From an uncultured Alistipes sp. (GTDB lineage: Bacteria; Bacteroidota; Bacteroidia; Bacteroidales; Rikenellaceae): 64,000 nt of DNA. Position numbers and translations under genes: made by a program. The notes beneath the pieces are model-generated. The model made no database searches and was not told the DNA's origin. It saw nothing but the letters and a program-made list of their open reading frames with translations. Of the stretch, positions 26,296 through 34,816 are shown one piece after another (the stretch's first letter is position 1; each line of letters starts with the position of its first letter). The stretch spans positions 1 through 64,000 of the forward strand of contig CALUII010000003.1 in NCBI GenBank assembly GCA_944320665.1, given 5' to 3'.

Positions 26296-27305
26296 TCCAC
26301 CCCCGCCACACTCCCTCCGACACCGGCGCCATCCGCCTCTCGATTCTCGTACCGGTCTACGGCGTCGAGGCGTGGATCGAGGCGTGTGCCCGGTCGCTCT
26401 TCGAACAGACGCTCTGGGAGGGGATCGAATTCATCTTCGTCGACGACGCCTCGCCCGACGGCAGCATCGACCGCCTGGGACGCGTGCTGGCCCAATACCC
26501 GGCCCGCGTAGCGCAGACCCGCATCCTGCGTCACCCCCAGAACCGCGGGCTGGCCGCCGCACGCCGCACAGCCATCGATGCCGCACGCGGCACGTGGCTG
26601 CTGCATGTCGACAGCGACGACCTGCTGCGTGCCGATGCGGCCGCAAGCCTGCTAGCGGCGGCCGACACCCGGCCGCAAGCCGACTTGGTCTTCGGCGGAT
26701 ACTACGCCACCGAGGACCCTGCATCGGATGCTCCGCACCGCTGGCTGCGCTTCGCCCCACCGCGCGGCCAACGCGACGAAATCCTGCGCGCCCTGCTGAC
26801 ACAAAGCCACCGCGTAGCCAACCGTACCTGGGGCATCCTCATCCGCCGCACGCTCTGTACGGAGCACAACATCTACCCGATCGAGGGGATCAACTTCGCG
26901 GAGGACTACGCCGTGATGCCGCGCCTGGTCCATGCCGCACGGGCCATCGCCACGGTCAACGCACCGTTCTACGGCTACCGCGTCGCACGCGACGGCTCCT
27001 ACATGCGCCGACTCGACGACCGGGCCGCCACACAATACGCTGCCGCCTGTCGCGTCGTGACCGACTACATGAAGCAGCAGCCCGACTACGCACGGTGGCG
27101 CGAAAGCCTCCTGCTCGGGCGCCTCAACATCGAGAAGTGGATCCTCAAACGAGGCCTCGATCCCGCAGCATACGACACCCGGCTCTTCTATGACGGCGAC
27201 CGCCCGCACCGACTGATGCAACGCCTCTACGCCGCGGCCATCGAGAGCGGCACGCCGTTTCTCGCCCGGCTGGCGGGCCTGGCCACCAACCTGCTGCACC
27301 GCTGA
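26292..27305 (+). CDS. Family 2 glycosyltransferase
   Basis: A 337-residue GT-A fold enzyme. RLSILVPVYGVEAWIEA and EFIFVDDASPDGS are the nucleotide-sugar binding strand and loop. LLHVDSDDLLRADA carries the DxD-type metal site. It lacks transmembrane segments, so it works at the cytoplasmic face. ATG 26292 overlaps the Stealth stop by four bases, evidence of translational coupling. The open frame upstream of it is inside the Stealth gene. Donor and acceptor sugars cannot be predicted. A bidirectional terminator separates it from the convergent clpB. Confidence 0.88.
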   Translation: MIHPRHTPSDTGAIRLSILVPVYGVEAWIEACARSLFEQTLWEGIEFIFVDDASPDGSIDRLGRVLAQYPARVAQTRILRHPQNRGLAAARRTAIDAARGTWLLHVDSDDLLRADAAASLLAAADTRPQADLVFGGYYATEDPASDAPHRWLRFAPPRGQRDEILRALLTQSHRVANRTWGILIRRTLCTEHNIYPIEGINFAEDYAVMPRLVHAARAIATVNAPFYGYRVARDGSYMRRLDDRAATQYAAACRVVTDYMKQQPDYARWRESLLLGRLNIEKWILKRGLDPAAYDTRLFYDGDRPHRLMQRLYAAAIESGTPFLARLAGLATNLLHR

Positions 27306-27307
27306 CC

Positions 27308-27356
27308 ATAAAAAAAAAGCAGGGGCGCAAAACCATTGAAGGTTTTGCGCCCCTGC
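27308..27356. terminator. Bidirectional terminator between glycosyltransferase gene and clpB
   Basis: A perfect 16-bp stem (27319-27334 and 27341-27356) with loop attgaa. A run of nine A on its left side gives the minus-strand (clpB) transcript a strong U-tract. The plus-strand side has only gcttta. Confidence 0.9.
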
Positions 27357-27375
27357 GCTTTACATATCCCGCGCG

Positions 27376-29973
27376 TCAGTTCGCGAAGATCAGCCCCTCG
27401 GGCCCGGCATCGATCCGGATCGGCTTCTCGCGGTTGACCTCACCGGCCAGAATGCGCTTCGAAAGGTCGTTGACGATGAGCCGCTGGATCGTACGCTTTA
27501 CGGGACGTGCACCGTAGAGCGGATCGTACCCCGCATCGGCAATCCACGTACGGGCTGCCGGCGTGTAGTCGAGTTCGATGCCGTTCTCACGCAGCATGCG
27601 GCGCACGATACCCAACTGGATGTCGACGATGCGTTCGATGTCGTGCTTGGTCAGCGGCTCGAACATCACGATCTCGTCGATACGATTCAGGAACTCGGGC
27701 TTGAGCTGCTGCTTCAGCAGGTCGATCACCTCCTGGCGCGTCTGCTCGACCACCTCCGGAGCGATCTTCTCGCCGTTGAAGGCCTGGGCGAAGTGCTCCT
27801 GGATGATCTGTGAACCCATGTTCGAGGTCATGATGATGATCGTATTGCGGAAGTCGACCGTACGTCCCTTGTTGTCGGTCAGACGTCCGTCATCGAGCAC
27901 CTGCAGCAGGATGTTGAAGACATCGGGATGGGCCTTCTCGATCTCGTCGAGCAGCACGACCGAATAGGGCTTGCGTCGCACGGCTTCGGTCAGCTGGCCA
28001 CCCTCGTCGTAACCGACGTATCCGGGAGGCGCTCCGACCAGACGCGAAACGCTGTGCCGCTCCTGATATTCGCTCATATCGATACGCGTCATCATCGTGT
28101 CGTCGTTGAAGAGGAACTCGGCCAGCGCCTTGGCCAGCTCGGTCTTGCCGACACCCGTCGTACCGAGGAAGATGAACGATCCGATCGGCTTGCGCGGGTC
28201 GTTCAGACCGGCACGCGAACGGCGCACGGCATCCGAGATGGCCTCGATGGCCTGATCCTGACCGACGACCCGCTTGTGGAGCTCCTCCTCCATGTGGAGA
28301 AGCTTCTCGCGCTCCGAGGCCAGCATACGCGTCACGGGGATGCCCGTCCAACGCGACACCACCTCGGCGATATCCTGTGCATCGACCTCCTCCTTGATCA
28401 TCGCACCGTTGGCCGACGTGAGGCGGAACTCCTCCTGCAGGGCTGCGATGCGCTTTTCGGCTTCCTGAATCCGGCCGTAGCGGATCTCGGCCACCTTGCC
28501 GTAGTCGCCCTGACGTTCGGCCTGCTGCGCCTCGATCTTGAGGTGCTCGATCCGGTCCTTGTCCTCCTGAATCTTCTTCAACAGGTCGCGCTGGCTCTGC
28601 CACTTGGCTCGCATCTCGGCATCCTTGGCCTTCAGTTCGCCGATCTCCTGGTCGAGCTGGCGAAGCCGCTCCTCGTCGTTCTCGCGGCGGATGGCCTCGC
28701 GCTCGATCTCGAGCTGGCGTTCACGACGCTCGAGCGTATCGATCTCCTCGGGCACGGAGTTCATCTCCAGACGCAACCGCGAGGCGGCCTCATCGACCAG
28801 GTCGATCGCCTTGTCGGGCAGGAAACGCGACGTGATGTAACGAGTCGACAACTCGACGGCCGCCACGATCGCCTCGTCCTTGATCCGCACCTGGTGGTGG
28901 TTCTCGTAGCGCTCCTTCAGACCTCGGAGGATCGAGATGGCATCCTCCTGCGAGGGTTCGTCGACCATCACCTTCTGGAAACGGCGTTCGAGCGCCTTGT
29001 CCTGCTCGAAATACTTCTGGAATTCATCGAGCGTCGTGGCACCGATCGTACGCAACTCGCCACGCGCCAATGCCGGTTTGAGGATGTTTGCGGCATCCAT
29101 CGCACCCGACGACTTGCCGGCGCCGACCAGTGTGTGGATCTCATCGATGAAGAGCAGGATGTCGCCCTCCGATGCAATGACCTCCTGCACGACGGCCTTC
29201 AGACGCTCCTCGAACTCGCCCTGATACTTCGCACCGGCAATCAGCGCACCCATATCAAGCGAATAGATCACCTTCGACTTCAGGTTCTCAGGCACATCGC
29301 CATCCACGATACGGTGGGCAATACCCTCGGCGATGGCCGTCTTACCGACACCGGCCTCACCGACCAGAATCGGGTTGTTCTTCGTACGACGCGACAGGAT
29401 CTGCAACACACGCCGTATCTCCTCGTCACGTCCGATCACCGGATCGAGCTTGCCCGACCGCGCCATTTCGTTGAGGTTGATGGCATACTTGCCCAGGGCA
29501 TCGAACTCCTTTTCGGCCGTGGGCGAGTCGACCGTCGACCCCTTTCGGAAGGTACGGATCGCCTCCACAAGCTCCTTTTCGGTTGCACCGGCCCGCTTGA
29601 GCAGGTCGGAGGCTGCACCGCGTTCAGCCACAAGGGCCAGCAGCAGATGCTCGACCGAAGCATACTTGTCGTTGAACTTCTTGGTAAAATCGACGGCGCG
29701 CTGAATCATGCGCGACGCGTCGGTCGAGAAGAAGGGATCCCCTCCGCCCTCGACACGAGGCAGCGACTCGACGGCACGCGTGACCTCGTCACGCAGGCCG
29801 CGGACCTGCACCCCGACACGCCCCAGCAGGAAGGCTGCGAGCGAATCGTCCTCGCGGATCAGTACCGAGAGGATATGCATCGGCTCGACCGCCTGCTGAC
29901 GGTGTTCCTGCGCCAGTTGCACCGCACCCTGCAGTGCCTCCTGGGCCTTGATGGTTAAACTGTTGATATTCAT
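27376..29973 (-). CDS. clpB: ATP-dependent disaggregase ClpB
   Basis: Hexameric AAA+ chaperone that extracts polypeptides from aggregates together with DnaK. From ATG 29973 the protein has 865 residues. It has an N-domain ([21 protein letters not shown]), Walker A GEAGVGKT at 205-212, and a long coiled-coil middle domain (about 400-530, rich in E, R, L, Q). The second Walker A, GTTGVGKT, is at 604-611. The C-terminal sensor and arginine regions follow. The frame stays open for 56 codons upstream, but that extension has no similarity and would disturb the N-domain. No TAnnTTTG box is visible upstream, which would fit heat-shock control by another sigma factor. Confidence 0.96.
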   Translation of the reverse strand: MNINSLTIKAQEALQGAVQLAQEHRQQAVEPMHILSVLIREDDSLAAFLLGRVGVQVRGLRDEVTRAVESLPRVEGGGDPFFSTDASRMIQRAVDFTKKFNDKYASVEHLLLALVAERGAASDLLKRAGATEKELVEAIRTFRKGSTVDSPTAEKEFDALGKYAINLNEMARSGKLDPVIGRDEEIRRVLQILSRRTKNNPILVGEAGVGKTAIAEGIAHRIVDGDVPENLKSKVIYSLDMGALIAGAKYQGEFEERLKAVVQEVIASEGDILLFIDEIHTLVGAGKSSGAMDAANILKPALARGELRTIGATTLDEFQKYFEQDKALERRFQKVMVDEPSQEDAISILRGLKERYENHHQVRIKDEAIVAAVELSTRYITSRFLPDKAIDLVDEAASRLRLEMNSVPEEIDTLERRERQLEIEREAIRRENDEERLRQLDQEIGELKAKDAEMRAKWQSQRDLLKKIQEDKDRIEHLKIEAQQAERQGDYGKVAEIRYGRIQEAEKRIAALQEEFRLTSANGAMIKEEVDAQDIAEVVSRWTGIPVTRMLASEREKLLHMEEELHKRVVGQDQAIEAISDAVRRSRAGLNDPRKPIGSFIFLGTTGVGKTELAKALAEFLFNDDTMMTRIDMSEYQERHSVSRLVGAPPGYVGYDEGGQLTEAVRRKPYSVVLLDEIEKAHPDVFNILLQVLDDGRLTDNKGRTVDFRNTIIIMTSNMGSQIIQEHFAQAFNGEKIAPEVVEQTRQEVIDLLKQQLKPEFLNRIDEIVMFEPLTKHDIERIVDIQLGIVRRMLRENGIELDYTPAARTWIADAGYDPLYGARPVKRTIQRLIVNDLSKRILAGEVNREKPIRIDAGPEGLIFAN

Positions 29974-30161
29974 ATAGTGGTTTTTGTTTCGAACTTCACC
30001 CCCACATACCACAAAACCCCTGCCACACTCACGTGGTGGACAATGCGTCACACGGGGCGCCCAATTTGGCAGACACCCCAGCCGCCCATCTGCCGAAATG
30101 GCTCTGCGGGCTGTCGGATTGTCCCCACCCGACTGCCGCACCCTGCCGGATTGACACCCGC

Positions 30162-30185
30162 AGCCCGTCAGCCCGTCAGCCCGTC
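30162..30185. repeat. Three tandem copies of an 8-bp repeat
   Basis: agcccgtc is repeated three times without interruption, followed by ggcccg, a partial fourth copy. Confidence 0.85.
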
Positions 30186-30220
30186 GGCCCGCGACATACC
30201 GATATTTTTTTACAAAAAAC

Positions 30221-30252
30221 TTGCTCCCCCACCAGATTTTTCAGTAACTTTA
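30221..30252 (+). promoter_or_regulatory. Promoter of the 30283 lipoprotein gene
   Basis: TTG at 30221-30223, 21-bp spacer, -7 box TAACTTTA (last base off consensus) at 30245-30252. The predicted leader is about 24 nt. Confidence 0.5.
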
Positions 30253-30282
30253 CTGACACAACCTAACTAAAACCAACGCCTT

Positions 30283-30927
30283 ATGAAAAACACACGTCTC
30301 TACGGATGGCTACTGGCCTTCGCGCTCGCATTCTTTGCCTCGGCCTGCGAAAAGGAGGATTCCACCCCCACACCCGACCCCACGCCCGACCTGCAAACCA
30401 CCCTTGCCGGCAAGTACTGGGAGTCGAACGCCTACTTCCTCCACCGGTCCTCCACCGGCGAGGAGACGGTCGACCGCTCCACGTTATCGAACCTGCGCGT
30501 CGAACTCGGCGCCGTGAACGACCCGCGCACCTTCCTCGGCGTCTTCTACTGCGCCGCGGACCTCTCGTCGCTCGACAAATACCTCCTGGCCCCCGACACG
30601 GGCGATGCCACCGACGGCCAGCTGCAGGTCTACCGCAACCTCTATGAACTGACACTGCAGCCCGAAACGGGCACGTTGCTGCTGACGGCCACCGATCCGG
30701 CCGTCGCCGCCCTCAGCATCTACAACCGCGCGACGCTGACGCTGCGTACGCTGGCAGCCGACCGCATCGAATTCGACATGGCGCTCAACGACTACGTGCG
30801 CAGCGAGTGGGCCACCTATTTCGACCTCTCGACCACGCCGATCGTCGCCCTCCGCGTAGTCTGGACACCGGTCTCCGAAGAGCGCCGGACCGAATACCAC
30901 CACTTCGACTCACCCGTCGAACTCTGA
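30283..30927 (+). CDS. Putative lipoprotein, unknown function
   Basis: A 214-residue protein with a lipoprotein signal (MKNTRLYGWLL, then a hydrophobic stretch, lipobox ending SAC with Cys near residue 22). It is followed by an acidic and Pro/Thr tether (EKEDSTPTPDPTPD), the usual surface-lipoprotein layout in Bacteroidota. The mature domain has many short beta-type segments (ELTLQPETGTLLLTATD, ATLTLRTLAADRIEFDM) and suggests a small beta-sandwich or lipocalin-like fold. I cannot name a family. It stands alone between clpB and dnaX, with a hairpin after its stop at 30954-30993. Confidence 0.7.
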   Translation: MKNTRLYGWLLAFALAFFASACEKEDSTPTPDPTPDLQTTLAGKYWESNAYFLHRSSTGEETVDRSTLSNLRVELGAVNDPRTFLGVFYCAADLSSLDKYLLAPDTGDATDGQLQVYRNLYELTLQPETGTLLLTATDPAVAALSIYNRATLTLRTLAADRIEFDMALNDYVRSEWATYFDLSTTPIVALRVVWTPVSEERRTEYHHFDSPVEL

Positions 30928-30953
30928 GTTCCGGTCACTCCACCCTCGGGCCA

Positions 30954-30993
30954 CGCCCCGACTCCTGCCATTGCGCACTCGGGAGTCGGGGCG
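30954..30993 (+). terminator. Hairpin after the 30283 lipoprotein gene
   Basis: A 12-bp stem (30954-30965 with 30982-30993) with a 16-base loop. The T-run is poor. It lies just upstream of the dnaX promoter. Confidence 0.5.
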
Positions 30994-30998
30994 CAGAC

Positions 30999-31029
30999 TT
31001 GCATTTGCGGGCGGTTTGTTGTATCTTTG
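30999..31029 (+). promoter_or_regulatory. dnaX promoter
   Basis: TTG at 30999-31001, 20-bp spacer, perfect -7 box TATCTTTG at 31022-31029. Transcription is expected near 31036, one base before the ATG at 31037, so the mRNA would be essentially leaderless. Confidence 0.7.
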
Positions 31030-31036
31030 CCGTGCT

Positions 31037-32965
31037 ATGAGTGATTTCATCGTCAGCGCCCGCAAATACCGCCCGACCACCTTCGCATCGGTCGTCGGAC
31101 AGAAGCACATCACCTCCACGCTCAAAAATGCCATCGAGCGCGGACAACTGGCTCATGCCTATCTCTTCTGCGGTCCGCGCGGCGTCGGCAAGACGACCTG
31201 CGCCCGAATCTTCGCCAAGGCGATCAACTGCCTCTCGCCCCACGGCGCCGAGGCCTGCAACGAGTGCGAATCGTGCCGCTCGTTCAACGAAGGACGCTCA
31301 CTCAATATCCACGAACTCGACGCCGCATCGAACAACTCGGTCGAGGACATCCGCTCGCTGATCGAGCAGGTACGCATCCTGCCGCAATCGGGCCGCTACT
31401 CGGTCTTCATCATCGACGAGGTGCACATGCTCTCGCAGGCCGCCTTCAACGCCTTTCTGAAGACGCTCGAGGAGCCGCCCGCCCATGCCATCTTCATCCT
31501 CGCGACAACCGAAAAACACAAGATCATCCCGACGATTCTGTCGCGGTGCCAGATCTACGACTTCAACCGCATCCGGGTGGAGGATGCCGTCGAGTACCTG
31601 CGCTACATCGCCTCGCAAGAGGGGATCGAGGCCGACGACGAATCGCTGAACCTCATCGCGCAGAAAGCCGACGGCGGCATGCGCGACGCCCTGTCGATGT
31701 TCGACAAGGCGGTCTCGTTCTGCGGCTCGCAGCTCCGCTACAAGGAGGTGGCCCAGACGCTCAACGTGCTCGACTACGACACCTATTTCAATCTCACGGA
31801 GCTGCTGCTCCGGGGCGACTACGCCTCGGCACTGATCGCCTTCGACGAGGTGCTGGGCAAGGGATTCTCGGGCCAGACCTTCATGTCGGGTCTGAACCGC
31901 CACCTGCGCGACCTGCTTGTGGCGAAGAATCCGCAGACGCTCCATCTGATCGAGATGACCGGCACGCTGCTCGAACGATACCGGACGCAGGCGGCCGCCT
32001 GCGAAGTCGGATTTCTGTTCGGGGCGATCGCGCTCCTCACGGAACTCGACGGAAAGATCCGGCAATCATCCAACCAACGGTTGCTGGTCGAGCTGGGACT
32101 CATGAAACTCGCGGGTCTCGGCCAAAAAAAAAATGAATCCCTGAGTAACGATACGGACCTGCCGCTGCCCGACCTGGACCGGATGCAGCGACCAGCCGCC
32201 ACAACTACGGACTCCGTTGAGACTTCCACGGCGAGAACAGCAACCGCAGCGGCTTCGCCTGCGCCAACGGGTCCTGCCCAACCCTACCGCCCCGGTGCCG
32301 ACGGTCGTCCCGTGACGCCTACGGCAACCTCTACTGAGGGTAGCGGACCTGCTGCCGGCACGCCTGCGGATGCATCTTCTACCTCAACGGCACAGCAGAT
32401 GTCCTCGGCAACAACACCGACGGCCGGTTCCTCCACGAAGGCAGCAAGCGCCGGAACACCTCATCCCACCCCGCGGCCAACGGCGACAACGTCCCGCACG
32501 CCGCTGGTGTCGGGGGCTTCATTGGCCGAACTGCTTGCAGAGCCGGAGGAGACGAACGACGCCCCCGAGACGGGGGAGACGGCGGATGAAGTCGAGATGG
32601 AGGCGGGTGATCCCGACACGCAGGAGAAACTGGAACGCTCGCGCGAACGCATTCTGGCACTGATCCAACGCCACCGTCCGCGATTCGTCGCGGCCTTCGA
32701 ACTGATGCACTTCCGCGGCAACACCATCTCGATTCACGTCACGACCACCGAACTGCGTGACGAAATCCTGCGGTCGAAGACGGCCATGCTGATGCGCATT
32801 GCCCAACTGGCAGGCATCAACGGTCCGATCAACCTCCAGATCGAGGTGAACGAACAGGCCCAGGCCGTGCGCCCGATCAAACTGGAGGACCGCATGCGTT
32901 ACCTCACCGAGAAGAACCCCCTGCTGACCGAGCTGCGCAAGGCACTCGACCTGGAGGTGGAATAG
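31037..32965 (+). CDS. dnaX: DNA polymerase III subunit tau (and probably gamma by slippage)
   Basis: AAA+ ATPase of the replicative clamp loader. It loads the sliding clamp and, in the tau form, binds the polymerase and helicase. The 642-residue protein has Walker A GPRGVGKTT (46-54), a zinc module CLSPHGAEACNECESC (about 66-81), IDEVHML (Walker B) and the SRC motif SRCQIYDF. The domain III region ends near residue 362. An A10 run covers codons 363-366. Next comes a Pro/Thr/Ala-rich linker (about 380-510), then a C-terminal tau domain. Slippage at A10 would give a gamma-like product of 366-368 residues. ATG 31037 lies 8 bases after the -7 box. Confidence 0.93.
   Translation: MSDFIVSARKYRPTTFASVVGQKHITSTLKNAIERGQLAHAYLFCGPRGVGKTTCARIFAKAINCLSPHGAEACNECESCRSFNEGRSLNIHELDAASNNSVEDIRSLIEQVRILPQSGRYSVFIIDEVHMLSQAAFNAFLKTLEEPPAHAIFILATTEKHKIIPTILSRCQIYDFNRIRVEDAVEYLRYIASQEGIEADDESLNLIAQKADGGMRDALSMFDKAVSFCGSQLRYKEVAQTLNVLDYDTYFNLTELLLRGDYASALIAFDEVLGKGFSGQTFMSGLNRHLRDLLVAKNPQTLHLIEMTGTLLERYRTQAAACEVGFLFGAIALLTELDGKIRQSSNQRLLVELGLMKLAGLGQKKNESLSNDTDLPLPDLDRMQRPAATTTDSVETSTARTATAAASPAPTGPAQPYRPGADGRPVTPTATSTEGSGPAAGTPADASSTSTAQQMSSATTPTAGSSTKAASAGTPHPTPRPTATTSRTPLVSGASLAELLAEPEETNDAPETGETADEVEMEAGDPDTQEKLERSRERILALIQRHRPRFVAAFELMHFRGNTISIHVTTTELRDEILRSKTAMLMRIAQLAGINGPINLQIEVNEQAQAVRPIKLEDRMRYLTEKNPLLTELRKALDLEVE
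32124..32144 (+). other. dnaX: A10 slippage site with stops in both alternative frames (dnaX)
   Basis: Ten A residues (32124-32133) span codons 363-366. A shift to the -1 frame meets TGA at 32134-32136. A shift to the +1 frame meets TGA at 32142-32144. Either slip ends the protein just after domain III, which is where gamma ends in other bacteria. Confidence 0.7.
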
Positions 32966-33001
32966 ACACGACACAAAAAAGAGAAAAACAGATACACAAG
33001 C

Positions 33002-34297
33002 ATGGCAACCAAGAACTTTATCGAAGAACTCGAATGGCGCGGCATGATCCACACGATCATGCCCGGAGCCAAGGAACAACTCGAACGCGAGATGACGACG
33101 GCCTATCTGGGTATCGACCCGACGGCCGACTCGCTGCACATCGGCCACCTGGTGGGCGTGATGATCCTCAAACATTTCCAGATGTGCGGCCACCGTCCCG
33201 TGGCCCTTGTCGGGGGTGCCACGGGCATGATCGGCGACCCCTCGGGCAAATCGCAGGAGCGCAACCTGCTCGACGAGGCCACGCTGCGCCACAACCAGGA
33301 GGCAATCAAACGCCAGCTCGCCAAACTGCTCGACTTCGAGTCGGACGCACCGAACGCCGCGCTGATGGTCAACAACTACGACTGGATGAAGGAGTTTTCG
33401 TTCCTCGACTTCATCCGCGACATCGGCAAGCTGATCACCGTCAACTACATGATGGCGAAGGATTCGGTCAAGAAACGCTTCAACGGCGAGGGCGACGGCA
33501 TGTCGTTCACGGAGTTCACCTACCAGCTGGTCCAGGGTTACGACTTCCTGCACCTCTACCAGACGCTCAACTGCCGGCTGCAGCTGGGCGGCGCCGATCA
33601 GTGGGGCAACATCACCACCGGCACGGAGCTCATCCGCCGCAAACTGGGCGGTGAAGCCTACGCCATCACCTGCCCGCTGATCACCAAGGCCGACGGCACG
33701 AAATTCGGCAAGACCGAGAGCGGCAACGTATGGCTCGATCCGCGCTACACGTCGCCCTACAAATTCTACCAGTTCTGGCTCAACGTGAGCGACGAGGACG
33801 CCAAGCGCTACATCAAGATCTTCACGCTGCTCGACCGTCCGACGATCGAACAGCTGATCGCCGAACACGACGCAGCACCGCATCTGCGCATTCTGCAGAA
33901 GCGATTGGCACAGGAATTGACGACGATGATCCATTCGAAGGAGGAGTACGAGAAGGCCGTGGAGGCCTCGTCGATCCTCTTCGGCGGCTCGACCTCCGAG
34001 GCACTGCACCGACTCGACGAGCAGACGCTGCTGCAGGTCTTCGAAGGGGTACCGCAATTCACCCTCTCGCGCAGCGAGTTGGAGGGACTTCCCTTCATCG
34101 AGCTGTGCGCCGAGAAGACGCAGATCTTCCCCTCGAAGGGCGAGTGCCGCAAGATGGTCCAGGGCGGAGGTGTTTCGCTCAACCGCGAGAAGGTGACCGA
34201 TCCGCAACGCACGCTTTCGTCCGAGGAGCTGATCGCCGGCAAGTACCTGCTCGTGCAGAAGGGCAAGAAGAACTACTATCTGGTCATCGTCGCTTAG
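33002..34297 (+). CDS. tyrS: Tyrosyl-tRNA synthetase
   Basis: Class I synthetase that charges tRNA-Tyr. The 431-residue protein has [18 protein letters not shown] with the HIGH motif. Tyrosine-binding YDFLHLYQ and [12 protein letters not shown] follow, then KFGKTESG as the KMSKS loop. The C-terminal S4-like domain has [21 protein letters not shown]. Length is normal. It follows dnaX by 36 bases and precedes folB by 22 bases on the same strand, so the three may form one transcript. No T-box or other tRNA-sensing leader is visible. Confidence 0.97.
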   Translation: MATKNFIEELEWRGMIHTIMPGAKEQLEREMTTAYLGIDPTADSLHIGHLVGVMILKHFQMCGHRPVALVGGATGMIGDPSGKSQERNLLDEATLRHNQEAIKRQLAKLLDFESDAPNAALMVNNYDWMKEFSFLDFIRDIGKLITVNYMMAKDSVKKRFNGEGDGMSFTEFTYQLVQGYDFLHLYQTLNCRLQLGGADQWGNITTGTELIRRKLGGEAYAITCPLITKADGTKFGKTESGNVWLDPRYTSPYKFYQFWLNVSDEDAKRYIKIFTLLDRPTIEQLIAEHDAAPHLRILQKRLAQELTTMIHSKEEYEKAVEASSILFGGSTSEALHRLDEQTLLQVFEGVPQFTLSRSELEGLPFIELCAEKTQIFPSKGECRKMVQGGGVSLNREKVTDPQRTLSSEELIAGKYLLVQKGKKNYYLVIVA

Positions 34298-34319
34298 CGA
34301 AACGGGAGGGGAAAACGTC

Positions 34320-34679
34320 ATGGAGTACCGCATCGAGCTGGAACGTATGGAGTTCCGCGCCTATCACGGCTGCTACGACCTCGAACAGAAGGTGGGCAAC
34401 CGCTTCACGGTCGACCTGGAGCTGACGGCCGAACTGGGACGCGTGGCCGAGGAGGACGACGTCCGTCAGGCCGTCAACTACCTCACGGTCTACGAAATCG
34501 TACGCGCCCAGATGCGCGTGACGCAGCGTACGATCGAACGCGTGGCGATGAACATCATCGAGGCGCTCTACGCGGCGGAGTTCGGCGCACAGTTGCGCCA
34601 CGTGAAATGCCGGGTATCGAAGTTGGCCCCGCCGTTGGGAGGAAAACTGGACCGCGTGAGCGTAGTTCTCGAACGATAG
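34320..34679 (+). CDS. folB: Dihydroneopterin aldolase
   Basis: Folate-pathway enzyme that cleaves 7,8-dihydroneopterin to 6-hydroxymethyl-dihydropterin and glycolaldehyde. The 119-residue protein matches FolB in length. It starts with ELERMEFRAYHGCYDLEQKVGNRF, where the HGCYDLEQ segment carries the catalytic Glu-type loop, and continues with VNYLTVYEIV and the conserved VSKLAPPLGG near the end, with the catalytic Lys. No other folate genes are in the window. A terminator follows at 34713-34746. Confidence 0.93.
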   Translation: MEYRIELERMEFRAYHGCYDLEQKVGNRFTVDLELTAELGRVAEEDDVRQAVNYLTVYEIVRAQMRVTQRTIERVAMNIIEALYAAEFGAQLRHVKCRVSKLAPPLGGKLDRVSVVLER

Positions 34680-34712
34680 GTCGCAGCACCACCGACCACA
34701 CCCCAGCGACAG

Positions 34713-34746
34713 AGGCGCACTTCGGACCGAACGAAGTGCGCCTTTG
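34713..34746 (+). terminator. Intrinsic terminator after folB
   Basis: A perfect 12-bp stem (34713-34724 and 34732-34743) with a 7-base loop, followed by a short T tract. Confidence 0.75.
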
Positions 34747-34765
34747 CCGTATGTACCAACGGGCC

Positions 34766-34790
34766 CCGTATCCGCATATACGGATTTTTG
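34766..34790 (+). terminator. Second small hairpin with T-run before the transporter gene
   Basis: A 6-bp stem (34766-34771 and 34778-34783) followed by attttt. It could be a backup terminator for folB or lie in the leader of the transporter gene. Confidence 0.4.
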
Positions 34791-34816
34791 GACACACACA
34801 AAACACACAACGCACA

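Larger units (their letters stand above)
29974..30282. other. Intergenic region between divergent clpB and lipoprotein genes
   Basis: This 309-base stretch contains no credible coding sequence. It holds three exact tandem copies of the 8-mer agcccgtc (30162-30185). A single cgggctg (30107-30113) could pair with any one of the repeat copies. On the right is the promoter of the lipoprotein gene: TTG 30221-30223 and TAACTTTA 30245-30252. I see no consensus promoter for clpB. Confidence 0.6.

Noticed and set aside
29974..30141. N-terminal extension of clpB by 56 codons
   Set aside because: The extension has no family similarity, contains the intergenic region and would displace the conserved N-domain start.
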